A program made the translations under genes and the position numbers. Source: Phytomonospora sp040655735 (lineage in GTDB: Bacteria > Actinomycetota > Actinomycetes > Mycobacteriales > Micromonosporaceae). Taken from it: a DNA stretch of 64,000 nucleotides. Positions 1 through 7,557 of this stretch are shown in pieces. The number at the start of each line of letters is the position of its first letter. Position 1 is the stretch's first letter. The DNA is taken from positions 62,001 to 126,000 of the forward strand of contig NZ_JBFAKK010000010.1 of the NCBI RefSeq assembly GCF_040655735.1, written 5' to 3'. The notes beneath the pieces are model-generated. The model saw only the letters and a program-made list of their open reading frames with translations, did no database searches and had not been told where the DNA came from.

Positions 1-1556
1 GCCATCACGGCGTCCACATCGACCTGGCGCGGCTGCCGCAGGAGGACCCGGCGACGATGGAGATGCTGTGCGAGGCCGACACCGTCGGTGTCTTCCAGGT
101 CGAGTCGCGGGCGCAGATGTCGACGCTGCCGAGGCTGCGGCCCCAGAACTTCTACGACCTGGCCATCGAGGTCGCGCTGATCCGCCCGGGCCCGATCCAG
201 GGCGGGTCGGTGCACCCTTACCTGGCCCGCCGCGCGGGGGAGCCGTGGAAGCACAAGGTCCCCGAGAAGCTGCGCGAGACCCTCGGCAAGACCTGCGGGG
301 TGCCGCTGTTCCAGGAGCAGCTGATGCAGATGGCCATCGACATCGCCGACTTCGACGCCCAGGAGGCCGACGCCCTGCGCCGGGCGATGGGCTCGAAGCG
401 CTCCGAGGAACGCATGGACGCCCTCAAGGCGAGGCTGTACGCCGGCATGGCGAAGAACGGCGTCGTGGGGGCGCAGGCCGACGAGATCTTCCAGCAGCTG
501 CACGCCTTCGCCGACTTCGGGTTCCCCGAGAGCCACGCGATCAGTTTCGCCTACCTGGTGTACTCCAGCGCCTGGCTCAAGAGGCACTTCCCGGCGGCCT
601 TCACCGCCTCCCTGCTCAACTCACAGCCGATGGGCTTCTACAGCCCCAACACGCTCATCGCCGACGCGCGCAGGCACGGGATCACCGTCCTGCGCCCGGA
701 CGTGAACCTCAGCGAGGCCGACGCGGTCCTGGAGGACCTGCCCGGCGCCGGGGAGCAGCCCGTCCCCGCCGACACTCTCGACCCCTGCGCGCAGCTCACC
801 GAGTTCACCTCCCGGCCGATCCCGCAGCCGGCGATCCGGCTCGGCCTGTCCTCGGTGCGCGCGATAAGCACCGCCACCGCCGAGCGGATCGCCGAGGGCC
901 AGCCCTACACCGACCTCCCCGACCTGGCTCGCCGCGCCGGCCTGAACACCGCGCAACTGGAGGCCCTCGCCGTCGCCGACGCCTTCACCTGCCTGGGCCT
1001 CGACCGCCGCCAAGCCCTGTGGGCGGCCGGCGCCGCAGCCCGCGAGCGCCCCGACACGCTCCCCGGCACCGCGACCGGCCTGGTCGCGCCGCCGCTGCCG
1101 GCGATGAGCCAGGTCGAACTCGCCGGCGCCGACTTCTGGGCGACCGGGGTCTCCCCGCAGTCCCATCCGGTGGAGTTCGTGCGGGAGACCCTCGACGCCG
1201 CCGGTGTCCTGCGCGTCGCCGACCTCGCCGGGATCGAGGACAAGACCCGCGTGCGGGTGGCGGGCCTGATCACGCACCGGCAGCGCCCGGGGACGGCCGG
1301 CGGCATCACCTTCCTGAGCCTGGAGGACGAGACCGGCATCCTCAACGTCATCTGCTCGCCGGGGCTGTGGCGGCGCCAGCGCAGGCTCGCCCGCACGGCG
1401 GTGGGCGTGGTCGTGCGGGGGATGGCCGAGAAGAAGATCACCAAGCCCGCCCCCGGCGACGAACGTCCGCCCGGTGTGGTGATCAACCTCGTCGCCGACC
1501 TCCTCGAACCGCTCGACCTGCCGCTGCGGCCGGGGCCCTCCCGCGACTTCCAGTAG
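1..1556 (+). CDS. dnaE2: Error-prone DNA polymerase DnaE2 (C-terminal part)
   Basis: This is the C-terminal part of a C-family DNA polymerase III alpha subunit. The reading frame is already open at base 3 and has no start in the window, so the gene is cut by the window edge. The visible 517 or so residues include the EADTVGVFQVESRAQM segment and the FADFGFPESHAISFAYLVY segment of the polymerase core, a helix-hairpin-helix-like region, and a C-terminal OB-fold (near VRVAGLITHRQRPGT and the ITFLSLEDETG stretch). The protein ends at PSRDFQ, which is the short form typical of DnaE2 rather than replicative DnaE1. DnaE2 works in damage-induced mutagenic translesion synthesis, usually with ImuA'/ImuB; those genes would lie upstream and cannot be seen here. 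A DNA polymerase IV gene lies 13 kb downstream. Confidence 0.93.
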   Translation, partial: HHGVHIDLARLPQEDPATMEMLCEADTVGVFQVESRAQMSTLPRLRPQNFYDLAIEVALIRPGPIQGGSVHPYLARRAGEPWKHKVPEKLRETLGKTCGVPLFQEQLMQMAIDIADFDAQEADALRRAMGSKRSEERMDALKARLYAGMAKNGVVGAQADEIFQQLHAFADFGFPESHAISFAYLVYSSAWLKRHFPAAFTASLLNSQPMGFYSPNTLIADARRHGITVLRPDVNLSEADAVLEDLPGAGEQPVPADTLDPCAQLTEFTSRPIPQPAIRLGLSSVRAISTATAERIAEGQPYTDLPDLARRAGLNTAQLEALAVADAFTCLGLDRRQALWAAGAAARERPDTLPGTATGLVAPPLPAMSQVELAGADFWATGVSPQSHPVEFVRETLDAAGVLRVADLAGIEDKTRVRVAGLITHRQRPGTAGGITFLSLEDETGILNVICSPGLWRRQRRLARTAVGVVVRGMAEKKITKPAPGDERPPGVVINLVADLLEPLDLPLRPGPSRDFQ

Positions 1557-1759
1557 GCCCGCGGCAGCCTGTCCGATGTACGTCATAGCGAGGTCGCAAC
1601 CTGCTATCGGCACTGGTCAGGGGCTTTGTCAACGCCAACGTCACCCTTGTGCGCTGTCGGATCCTGCATTGTTAACGCCTTTGAGCACTGTCCACACTGT
1701 GAGCTCACCGAGTGTCCGCCACCTATCAGCCCCACCTCCTGCCCCCTCCTGGAGGCCAC

Positions 1760-2365
1760 ATGACACCGGTATCGCCGCCCGGCCGAAACGGCCAGTTCCC
1801 GACCGGCTCGGGCGACCGACCGATGCGTGCCGACGCCCGCCGCAACCGAGCCAGGATCCTGGCCGCCGCCGAAGAAGTGTTCACCGCGAAAGGTGCCGGA
1901 GCCTCCACCGAGGAGGTCGCCCGGCTCGCCGGAGTCGGCATCGGCACCGTGTTCCGGCATTTCCCGACCAAAGAGGACCTCCTCAAGGCCATCGTCACCG
2001 CCAGCGTGCTGCGCCTTGCCGAACAGACACAGATCCTGCTCGCCGAGGGCGAGCCGCAGGAGGCGTTCTTCGCCTTCTTCGCCGGCATGGTCGAGCAGGC
2101 CGCCGGGAAGAAGGCGATCGTCGACCTGCTGGGCGACGCCGCTTCCGGCATGAACGCGGCCAATCCCGTCAACGCCTGGCGTCAGGCGATCGAGGCGCTG
2201 CTCGTCCGGGCGCAGCTTTCGGGGGGCGTCCGCGAGGACGTGCGCCCGCCGGAAGTGCTGGCGGTCCTGCTCGGCACCTGCCAGGCGGCGCTGGCCGTCG
2301 GGTGGGACCCGGAGCTGCAGGAACGCGTGCTGTCGATCGTCTTCGACGGCCTGCGCCCGCACTGA
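1760..2365 (+). CDS. TetR/AcrR family transcriptional regulator
   Basis: A 201-residue TetR-type repressor. The N-terminal helix-turn-helix is clear: RRNRARILAAAEEVFTAKG, then ASTEEVARLAGVGIGTVFRHFPTKEDLL. The C-terminal ligand domain resembles the SACE_7040-like group of actinobacterial TetR proteins, but the ligand cannot be read. I start at 1760 because GGAGG sits 4 bases before this ATG; the frame stays open upstream to 1712 without a comparable ribosome site, and ATG 1823 is a later alternative. It lies 100 bp upstream of the hydrolase on the same strand, so it could be that gene's regulator. However, the operator-like 14-mer in front of the hydrolase is duplicated at the other tetR (6742-7353), which makes that one the better candidate. 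Confidence 0.9.
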   Translation: MTPVSPPGRNGQFPTGSGDRPMRADARRNRARILAAAEEVFTAKGAGASTEEVARLAGVGIGTVFRHFPTKEDLLKAIVTASVLRLAEQTQILLAEGEPQEAFFAFFAGMVEQAAGKKAIVDLLGDAASGMNAANPVNAWRQAIEALLVRAQLSGGVREDVRPPEVLAVLLGTCQAALAVGWDPELQERVLSIVFDGLRPH

Positions 2366-2409
2366 ACCGCCGGTCTCCTTGTCTCGCGGGGTATCGGAGC
2401 GAAAAACTA

Positions 2410-2430
2410 CACGAACGATCGTGCTAATAT
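2410..2430 (+). promoter_or_regulatory. TetR-type operator and -10 box of the hydrolase gene
   Basis: CACGA-ACGA-TCGTG (2410-2423) is an inverted repeat with 5-bp arms; its core ACGATCGT is a perfect palindrome. TAATAT (2425-2430) directly after it is a good -10 box, so a bound repressor would cover the promoter. The 14-mer ACGAACGATCGTGC (2411-2424) occurs identically at 7392-7405 upstream of a tetR gene, at nearly the same distance from the start codon (about 40 bp). That the two sites bind one regulator is inference. Confidence 0.65.
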
Positions 2431-2464
2431 TTCGCCCGACACCCCGCGAACGAGGAGAGTCCAC

Positions 2465-3310
2465 ATGAGCATCGCCGCCGCCCTCGTCGGGGGCACGCTG
2501 AACACCACGTCCCTGGCCAGTCGCCGCCTGGCCGGCCGGGGCGCTTTCGCCCTGTTCAGCACCCCCCTGCGCCGGGGACGGCTCCGCCCGGCCGAACTCG
2601 ACCAGATCGCCGGAGCCCGGACCGCCACGATGACCGTCGAGGGCAAGTCCGTCCGAACCTACCGATGGGGGAGCGGTGAGCGGCCGATCCTGTTCGTGCA
2701 CGGATGGTGGTCGCGGGGTTCGCGCGTCGCGCCCCTCGTTCCCGGCCTGCTCGCCCGCGGCTACAGTCCGATCTCCTTCGACGCGCCCGGCCACGGCGAG
2801 TCGGGCGGGCGCAGCACCACGATCATGGAGTACCGGGAGATCATCCGCCGTCTGCACGCCGAGTACGGCGACTTCGAGGCCATCGTCGCGCACTCCTTCG
2901 GTGTGGCGGCCTCGTTCTACGCGCTGCGCGACGAGGTGAGGGCCGGCCGCCTGGTCGGCGTCAGCGGCGTCGGCGAGTTCGGCTACCTGCTGGAGAAGTT
3001 CTCCGGGCATCTGAAGCTGCGCGACCGGGTCTCCGGCGAGCTGCGGCGCCTGATCGAGGACGGGCTGTTCCCCGGCCGTCCCGACATCTGGCGCAACTTC
3101 TCGGCGACCCACCGGCCCGAGGAGTTCGACCTGCCGATCCTGCTGATCCACGACGACGGGGACTCGATGGTGCTGCCGGAGCAGTCCCGGCGGATCGCCG
3201 CCGCCCACGGCGACCGGGTACGGCTCATCGTCACCAACGGCCTGGGGCACAACAAGATCCTCGCCGACCCGGGCGTGGTCGACACGGTCCTGCACTTTCT
3301 CGACAGCTAG
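2465..3310 (+). CDS. Alpha/beta-fold hydrolase
   Basis: A 281-residue soluble alpha/beta hydrolase. After an N-terminal helix region of about 70 residues, the fold starts at RPILFVHGWWSRG (oxyanion HG motif). The nucleophile elbow is AHSFGVA (G-x-S-x-G variant with His-Ser-Phe-Gly). An acid residue lies near ILLIHDDGDSMV and the catalytic His near GLGHNKIL, so the triad is complete. The substrate is not readable. The ATG at 2465 follows GAGGAGAG by a few bases. The stop TAG at 3308-3310 lies in CTAG, exactly where the NACHT-carrying segment begins. A palindromic operator and -10 box lie about 40 bp upstream. I infer that it was once convergent with, and is repressed by, the tetR now at 6742-7353. 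Confidence 0.9.
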   Translation: MSIAAALVGGTLNTTSLASRRLAGRGAFALFSTPLRRGRLRPAELDQIAGARTATMTVEGKSVRTYRWGSGERPILFVHGWWSRGSRVAPLVPGLLARGYSPISFDAPGHGESGGRSTTIMEYREIIRRLHAEYGDFEAIVAHSFGVAASFYALRDEVRAGRLVGVSGVGEFGYLLEKFSGHLKLRDRVSGELRRLIEDGLFPGRPDIWRNFSATHRPEEFDLPILLIHDDGDSMVLPEQSRRIAAAHGDRVRLIVTNGLGHNKILADPGVVDTVLHFLDS

Positions 3311-3416
3311 GGCTTGTCCGGTGGGTCTTGTGGGCCCCGCAGTGATCCGCCGGGCACGCTGCACCGCCCACCGTCGTGTGGACCCGCCAGTGGATGCGAT
3401 CGGCTACAAAGGACGG

Positions 3417-5498
3417 ATGCGTCGCTCTCCGGGTTCGTCGACCGTGGCCCTGATTCTGCTCGGATCGGTGGCGCTCGGGCTCGTAACCAACGTGGCAAGC
3501 TCCGAGCTGCCCGCCCCACTGCTGCCGTACCGGGGATGGTCGTGGGTCCTCCTCTGCCTGGTGACGGGCGCGGTGATTTGGTTGACCCTCCGCTCAGAAC
3601 GCATGCAGGACGTCCGTCTCAGCGGCAACCCACGCCGGACTCGCGAGGTGCTGGCACGAAACCAGCGGGCGGCTTGGATCGGAGGGCTGCTCGATCGGTC
3701 CCTGTACGCCGAAGCCCGCATTCAACTCGCCCTGGATACCGACCTTTCTGAGCCTCACCCTTGGGGCATCGATATCGCCGAAGCCGGCAGCGAACCGCGA
3801 CCAGTCCCACAGGGCACGGACATTGTCGAGATCTTCCGCGACGACCTTCGTGAACAGATGCTCATCGTCGGTGCCCCCGGCTCCGGCAAGACCACGACGA
3901 TGCTCGAAGTCCTCGTGGCGCTCCTCGACGCGGCACAGGATCCCGGCGAACGCCTGCCACTGATGATCAACCTGTCGGCATGGGGCAACTCGAACATGTC
4001 CTTCAGCGAATGGCTGGCTGCCGAGGCAGCTTCCCGGTATCAGGTCCCGGCCGCTCAAGTCCAGGAGTGGATCACGGGTGACGAACTCATTCTGCTTCTG
4101 GACGGGCTCGACGAGGTCGCCGATGGCGCGCGAGAATCGTGTGTGGCAGCGATCAACGAGTTCCGTGCGATCCATCCGACGGTGGCTATCGCAGTCTGCT
4201 GTCGCGAGGAGCAGTACGGCGCCCTGGAAACGAAGTTGCGCCTACGCGGTCGGGTACGCATCAAGCCGCTGACACCTGGGGACGTCGATGCCTTCCTGCA
4301 CAAACACGGGTTGCGACACGCCATTGCAGTCCTGGACTCCGACACCGAGTTGCGCGCCCTGGTGACCTCGCCATTACTGCTCAGTGTGCTGATGCTCGCC
4401 TATCGCGATGCTCCGGACAGGCCTGCTTGCGATGAGGAACCGATGAGCAGACTGTTCACCCAGTACATCAGGCGCGTGCTCGCCCAGCGAACCAGTAGCC
4501 GCTTCCCATCCGAGCGGCTACTGATCCAGCTGGCATTTATCGCCGAACGGTTGCGGCGCACCCATCAAACGCTGTTCGCCTTCGATGCCATCGACTCGAC
4601 TTGGCGCCCCGGGTCGGGCGTCAACGTGTCACCGGGAAGCCTCCGGGCTGTCGGCTACACGGGGGTGCTCGGGCTTCTCGGCTGGTGGTGGGCAGGTTGG
4701 CTGGGACTCCTCCTCGGTGTTGCCACCGGGCTGGCGTTCCTCAACCCAAATGACCGGAAGGTCAATACCGTCGACCTCAGTGCCGCTTCCCGATCCAGTA
4801 TCCGAGGCTCGTACCTCCACAGGGGAGTCTTGGAGGCTTTGCGGATCGGGCGCGTGGAGCTAAGACGTGATCGCGCGCTCATGTTCAGGAAATGGGCCTT
4901 TCGAGGCGTCATTAAATACAGCTGGTTCTTCAGCGCGACAACAGCGCTGGTCACCCTCGTACATCACGGTGTGTTCGCCGCCTTGTGGTGCGGAGCAATC
5001 GCCTGGGCGGCCGTCTGGCTGACCGCCGCCACAGTGAGAGGCGCGTGGGTCCAGTACGCGGCACCGAGAGCGTCGTTCAGGGAGGTACCGTCTCGGAAGG
5101 CTCGGGGTGCCAGGGAGCGCGGCCTCATCCACGCCCTGTTCGGTGCAGTCACCACGTTCGCGTTCGGCCTCACGGCGAGCGTGTTCAACGGATTCACCTC
5201 GGCGGTGCCGTTCGCCACGCTGATCGGCTCGACGGTGTTCTGCTACATGATGCATTGCCTTGGTGGCCGGGCCGTGACGGAACAGCGAGCTACCCGACAG
5301 CGTCTGGCAGGCGCGGGACTCCTCGCTTATCCTGCGCGCCCATGGCTTGACCACGCCGGCGAAGCCCTCCTGCTTCGGCGCGTGGGTCAGGACTACCTGT
5401 TCGTCCATCTGCTCATTCGAGACCACCTCGCCGATCTGGCTCCCCAGGGCGTGCCCGACAGAATCCGTATCGCCCGAATTCTCGACACGAAGGGTTGA
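3417..5498 (+). CDS. Membrane-anchored NACHT-domain NTPase
   Basis: A 693-residue STAND-type NTPase. Two hydrophobic segments near residues 8-27 and 41-58 would anchor the N-terminus. The NACHT domain follows: Walker A GAPGSGKT at 152-159, Walker B LILLLDGLDEVAD around 224-235, a sensor-like AVCCREEQY near 260, and the helical extension SPLLLSVLMLAY. The C-terminal part is not a repeat domain but hydrophobic segments (about 412-442, 504-538 and 570-616), ending in QDYLFVHLLIRDHLADL, the usual close of actinobacterial NACHT proteins. The start at ATG 3417 follows AAAGGA closely. Bacterial NACHT proteins include antiphage effectors, so defence is plausible but not shown; no separate effector domain is visible. 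Base and codon use (for example ATTAAATACAGC near 4911) is clearly less GC-rich than the neighbours, which suggests transfer. It is the sole gene of a transposon-like segment. Confidence 0.85.
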   Translation: MRRSPGSSTVALILLGSVALGLVTNVASSELPAPLLPYRGWSWVLLCLVTGAVIWLTLRSERMQDVRLSGNPRRTREVLARNQRAAWIGGLLDRSLYAEARIQLALDTDLSEPHPWGIDIAEAGSEPRPVPQGTDIVEIFRDDLREQMLIVGAPGSGKTTTMLEVLVALLDAAQDPGERLPLMINLSAWGNSNMSFSEWLAAEAASRYQVPAAQVQEWITGDELILLLDGLDEVADGARESCVAAINEFRAIHPTVAIAVCCREEQYGALETKLRLRGRVRIKPLTPGDVDAFLHKHGLRHAIAVLDSDTELRALVTSPLLLSVLMLAYRDAPDRPACDEEPMSRLFTQYIRRVLAQRTSSRFPSERLLIQLAFIAERLRRTHQTLFAFDAIDSTWRPGSGVNVSPGSLRAVGYTGVLGLLGWWWAGWLGLLLGVATGLAFLNPNDRKVNTVDLSAASRSSIRGSYLHRGVLEALRIGRVELRRDRALMFRKWAFRGVIKYSWFFSATTALVTLVHHGVFAALWCGAIAWAAVWLTAATVRGAWVQYAAPRASFREVPSRKARGARERGLIHALFGAVTTFAFGLTASVFNGFTSAVPFATLIGSTVFCYMMHCLGGRAVTEQRATRQRLAGAGLLAYPARPWLDHAGEALLLRRVGQDYLFVHLLIRDHLADLAPQGVPDRIRIARILDTKG

Positions 5499-5839
5499 CC
5501 ACCCGGCGTGCTCACAGCGAAATCCGGCCAACTGAAACAAGGTTTTCTGATCGAGGCCCCGGGGATCGCCAACCGGTGGAGTCGCGGTGGGTGCGGTTCC
5601 TCGACCTCCACTATCTGGACGCCGACGCGGCACTCGTTCACCGCGATCTCGGCTGCGGGAGGGCGTGCCCTGCGCCTGCTCGGCGATGTCCGCAGTGAGC
5701 GTTCGGTTCAGGCGTCGCGGGATTTCCGGTCGAGGTTGCGCCTCGTCGCGGGGAGAGCGTGGTGCGCGCATCTCTCTGCCAAGCCGGCCTCATCATCGCC
5801 GCCATCATGGTCCGGTTCCCATGATCCACAGGACAGGGG
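5499..5839. other. Region without recognisable gene, downstream of NACHT gene
   Basis: About 340 bases between the NACHT stop and the IS. Short frames exist on both strands, but none has a ribosome site or a sequence I recognise. The last 18 bases form the imperfect right end of the transposon-like segment. It may hold degraded IS sequence. Confidence 0.5.
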
Positions 5840-6370
5840 CTAGGGCGTGTTTGCAAAGGTGGGTAGCCATTGGTGGATGGCGGCGAGGGTGATGGCTGCC
5901 TGGTAGGACTGGCTGGTCTTGTCGTATCGGGTGGCGATGCCGCGCCATTGCTTCAATCGGTTGAAGCAGCGTTCGACGACGTTGCGATGTTTGTAGGTGT
6001 GCTGGTTGAAGGCGGGTGGTCTGCCGCCCCGGCTGCCTCGGCGGGCGCGTCCTGCCTGCTGGTCACGCCTTTCGGGAATGGTGTGGGCGATGCCGCGCCT
6101 GCGCAGGTATCGCCGGATGGCTCGGGTGGAGTAGCCCTTGTCGGCGATGACGTGGTCGGGCCGGGTGCGGGGCCGCCCCGGTCCGATGCGGGCGATGCTG
6201 ACCGAGTCCATGACCTGCTCGAAGCGGGTGCAGTCATTGACGTTGCCCGCCGAGAGCACGAAGGCCAGAAGGCGGCCGTTCCCATCGGCGGCGAGGTGGA
6301 TCTTCGTGGTTAATCCACCACGGGATCGTCCGATGGCGTGAACCGATTCGCCCGAATCACTCCGCCCCCT
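5840..6370 (-). CDS. IS5-family transposase, frame B (catalytic C-terminal half)
   Basis: This frame is open from the TAA at 6371-6373 to a stop made by the CTA of the target repeat at 5840-5842. It carries GRSRGGLTTKIHLAADGNGR, the typical start of the IS5 catalytic half, then VIADKGYSTRAIRRYL with the second catalytic Asp, and NVVERCFNRLKQWRGIATRYDK with the catalytic Glu. It has no start of its own before GRSRGG and would be reached by a -1 shift from frame A around the AAAGGGGGC run (complement of 6364-6372). The first in-frame ATG, at 6259, would give a protein lacking part of the fold, so I treat the frame as the downstream half of a fusion. Confidence 0.85.
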   Translation of the reverse strand, partial: RGRSDSGESVHAIGRSRGGLTTKIHLAADGNGRLLAFVLSAGNVNDCTRFEQVMDSVSIARIGPGRPRTRPDHVIADKGYSTRAIRRYLRRRGIAHTIPERRDQQAGRARRGSRGGRPPAFNQHTYKHRNVVERCFNRLKQWRGIATRYDKTSQSYQAAITLAAIHQWLPTFANTP

Positions 6371-6708
6371 TTAGCGCCAGCCGCGTGCTGATGAGCACGC
6401 GTGATCGTCGAATCGATCGAGACGAGCCAGTCCACGTCGCCACGCGCGTCAGCGTCGGCCTGGAGCCCGGCCAGCAGCCGCTGAAACGTCCCATCCAACG
6501 CCCACCTGCGAAAACGCGCATAGACACTCCGCCAGGGGCCATAACGCTCGGGGACGTCCCGCCAGGGCGCACCCGACCGGATCTTCCACACGATCCCGTT
6601 CAACACCCGCCGGTCGTCCATCCGCGGCCGGCCACCCTGCATCACCGGCGGCAGCAACCCCACCAGCACATCCCACTCAGCATCCGACAACTCATACCGA
6701 CGAATCAC
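6310..6708 (-). CDS. IS5-family transposase, frame A (N-terminal half)
   Basis: The N-terminal half of the transposase: RRYELSDAEWDVLVGLLPP, then GRPRMDDRRVLNGIVWKIRSGAPWRDVPERYGPW, the conserved DUF4096-type region of IS5 proteins. It ends with DVDWLVSIDSTITRAHQHAAGAK, which holds the first catalytic Asp. I begin at the GTG at 6708 (residues VIRRYEL); the frame runs back to a GTG at 6738 inside the terminal repeat, which is less likely. After HQHAAGAKGG this frame continues only to a stop at 6310, whereas the -1 frame continues with the expected GRSRGGLTTK sequence. A programmed -1 shift on the A/G run is therefore needed for active transposase. Confidence 0.85.
   Translation of the reverse strand: MIRRYELSDAEWDVLVGLLPPVMQGGRPRMDDRRVLNGIVWKIRSGAPWRDVPERYGPWRSVYARFRRWALDGTFQRLLAGLQADADARGDVDWLVSIDSTITRAHQHAAGAKGGGVIRANRFTPSDDPVVD
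6365..6372 (-). other. Putative -1 frameshift site of the transposase
   Basis: On the minus strand the run AAAGGGGG sits where homology moves from frame A to frame B. Frame A reads GCT AAA GGG GGC; slipping back one base gives AGG GGG CGG and enters frame B just past its TAA. The run is not a textbook heptamer. Confidence 0.5.
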
Positions 6709-6741
6709 CCACCCATCATCCCACCCCTTTGCAAACACGCC

Positions 6742-7353
6742 CTAGGCGAGCATCCGCTCGATGGCGCGCGCGGCCCATTCGTAGGGCCTCGCGTCGCCGG
6801 GCTCGCGCAGCAGCGAGTCGCCGTTGGCGCCCTCCATCATCGAGATGAGCTCGAAGGCCAGCTGCGGGCCGTCGGGGTCGGGTGGCAGTTCGCCCTTGCC
6901 GATCGCGGCGGCCGCGGTCTGTTCGACGAAGGCGGTCCACTCGATCCGCGCGGCCACGACGGCGTCGCGCACCGGGCCCGGCCGTGAGTCGAACTCGGCC
7001 GCCACGGCGAAGAAGAAGCAGCCGCCGGGGAAGACCCGCTCGCGTGAGTACGCCAGCCAGTTCGCGCACACCGCCCGCAGGCGCGGCAGCCCGTCGTCGA
7101 GGCTCATGGCGGGCAGGGCTATGTGGTCGAGGAAGATGCGCCGGGCCGCGCGGATCGTGGCCAGTTGCAGCTCCTCCTTCGAACCGAACAGCGCGAAGAC
7201 GCCGCTCTTGCTCAGGGAGAGTTCGGTGGCCAGGCGCCCGATGGTGAGGCCGCTGAGCCCTTCGACGGAGGCGAGGTCGGCGGTGTGGCGCAGGACCGTG
7301 CGGCGGGTCTGGTTGCCGCGCTCGACGCGTCCGTCCGCCGATGGGGTGTCCAT
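6742..7353 (-). CDS. TetR/AcrR family transcriptional regulator
   Basis: A 203-residue TetR-type protein. The DNA-binding domain is TRRTVLRHTADLASVEGLSGLTIGRLATELSLSKSGVFALFGSKEELQL, followed by a ligand domain with VFPGGCFFFAVAAEFDSRPGPVRDAV, typical of the TetR subfamily often found beside alpha/beta hydrolases in actinobacteria. ATG 7353 follows GGAGG by six bases; the frame extends upstream to 7521 without a better site. The stop TAG (6744-6742) contains the TA duplicated by the IS5 insertion. A 14-bp palindromic sequence 39-52 bp upstream is identical to one before the hydrolase at 2465, so autoregulation plus control of that hydrolase is likely. Confidence 0.92.
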   Translation of the reverse strand: MDTPSADGRVERGNQTRRTVLRHTADLASVEGLSGLTIGRLATELSLSKSGVFALFGSKEELQLATIRAARRIFLDHIALPAMSLDDGLPRLRAVCANWLAYSRERVFPGGCFFFAVAAEFDSRPGPVRDAVVAARIEWTAFVEQTAAAAIGKGELPPDPDGPQLAFELISMMEGANGDSLLREPGDARPYEWAARAIERMLA

Positions 7354-7391
7354 GGACGGCCTCCTTTCCGGGAATGGGTCAAGCGTAGTGA

Positions 7392-7405
7392 ACGAACGAT
7401 CGTGC
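7392..7405 (-). promoter_or_regulatory. TetR-type operator, second copy
   Basis: ACGAACGATCGTGC, identical over 14 bases to 2411-2424. The central ACGATCGT is palindromic. It lies about 40 bp upstream of the tetR start at 7353. Identity at two distant sites, each before a TetR-linked gene, supports a shared repressor. Confidence 0.65.
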
Positions 7406-7557
7406 CGCGAAGACGTCCATCCTCGCGTCCTGCCCGGCCACGGTCGCGCTCCTGCGCGACCCGTCGAGGTGAGCGGCTCGCTGCTGTCGAACCACATCGT
7501 CGCCTCGAACAGGCCGGGCACGTCGAGATCACCAAGGGCGACCCCCGGCGGCGCCGG

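Larger units (their letters stand above)
3307..5843. mobile_element. Transposon-like segment carrying the NACHT gene
   Basis: The segment between the hydrolase stop and the IS5 element is bounded by CTAG on both sides (3307-3310 and 5840-5843) and by imperfect inverted ends. The left end 3311-3327 reads GGCTTGTCCGGTGGGTC; the right end, read on the minus strand from 5840, begins GCCCCTGTCCTGTGGATC. Counting the CTAG, 16 of 21 positions agree between the left end and the complement of the right end. Such TGTCCGGTGG-type ends resemble those of streptomycete IS elements. There is no recognisable transposase inside; the only clear gene is the NACHT protein. It could be a non-autonomous transposon or a decayed IS with cargo. 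This is my reading of the ends, not a database match. Confidence 0.45.
5843..6742 (-). mobile_element. IS5-family insertion sequence (IS427-like), apparently complete
   Basis: The element is 900 bp. Its ends are perfect 17-bp inverted repeats: GGGCGTGTTTGCAAAGG at 5843-5859 and its complement at 6726-6742. It is flanked by a TA duplication (5841-5842 and 6743-6744) within CTAG, matching the target preference of the IS427 group. Two overlapping frames on the minus strand encode a DDE transposase joined by a -1 frameshift. The insertion falls in the stop codon of the neighbouring tetR and regenerates it, so that protein is unchanged. Intact ends, an exact target repeat and unbroken frames suggest a recent insertion. 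Confidence 0.9.

Noticed and set aside
1760..2365. The first tetR as repressor of the hydrolase at 2465
   Set aside because: It is adjacent, but the operator-like 14-mer at the hydrolase is duplicated at the other tetR and not seen upstream of this one.
5499..5839. A toxin or effector gene partnered with the NACHT gene
   Set aside because: Frames such as the one near 5508-5843 have no ribosome site or known features and cross into the inverted end of the element.
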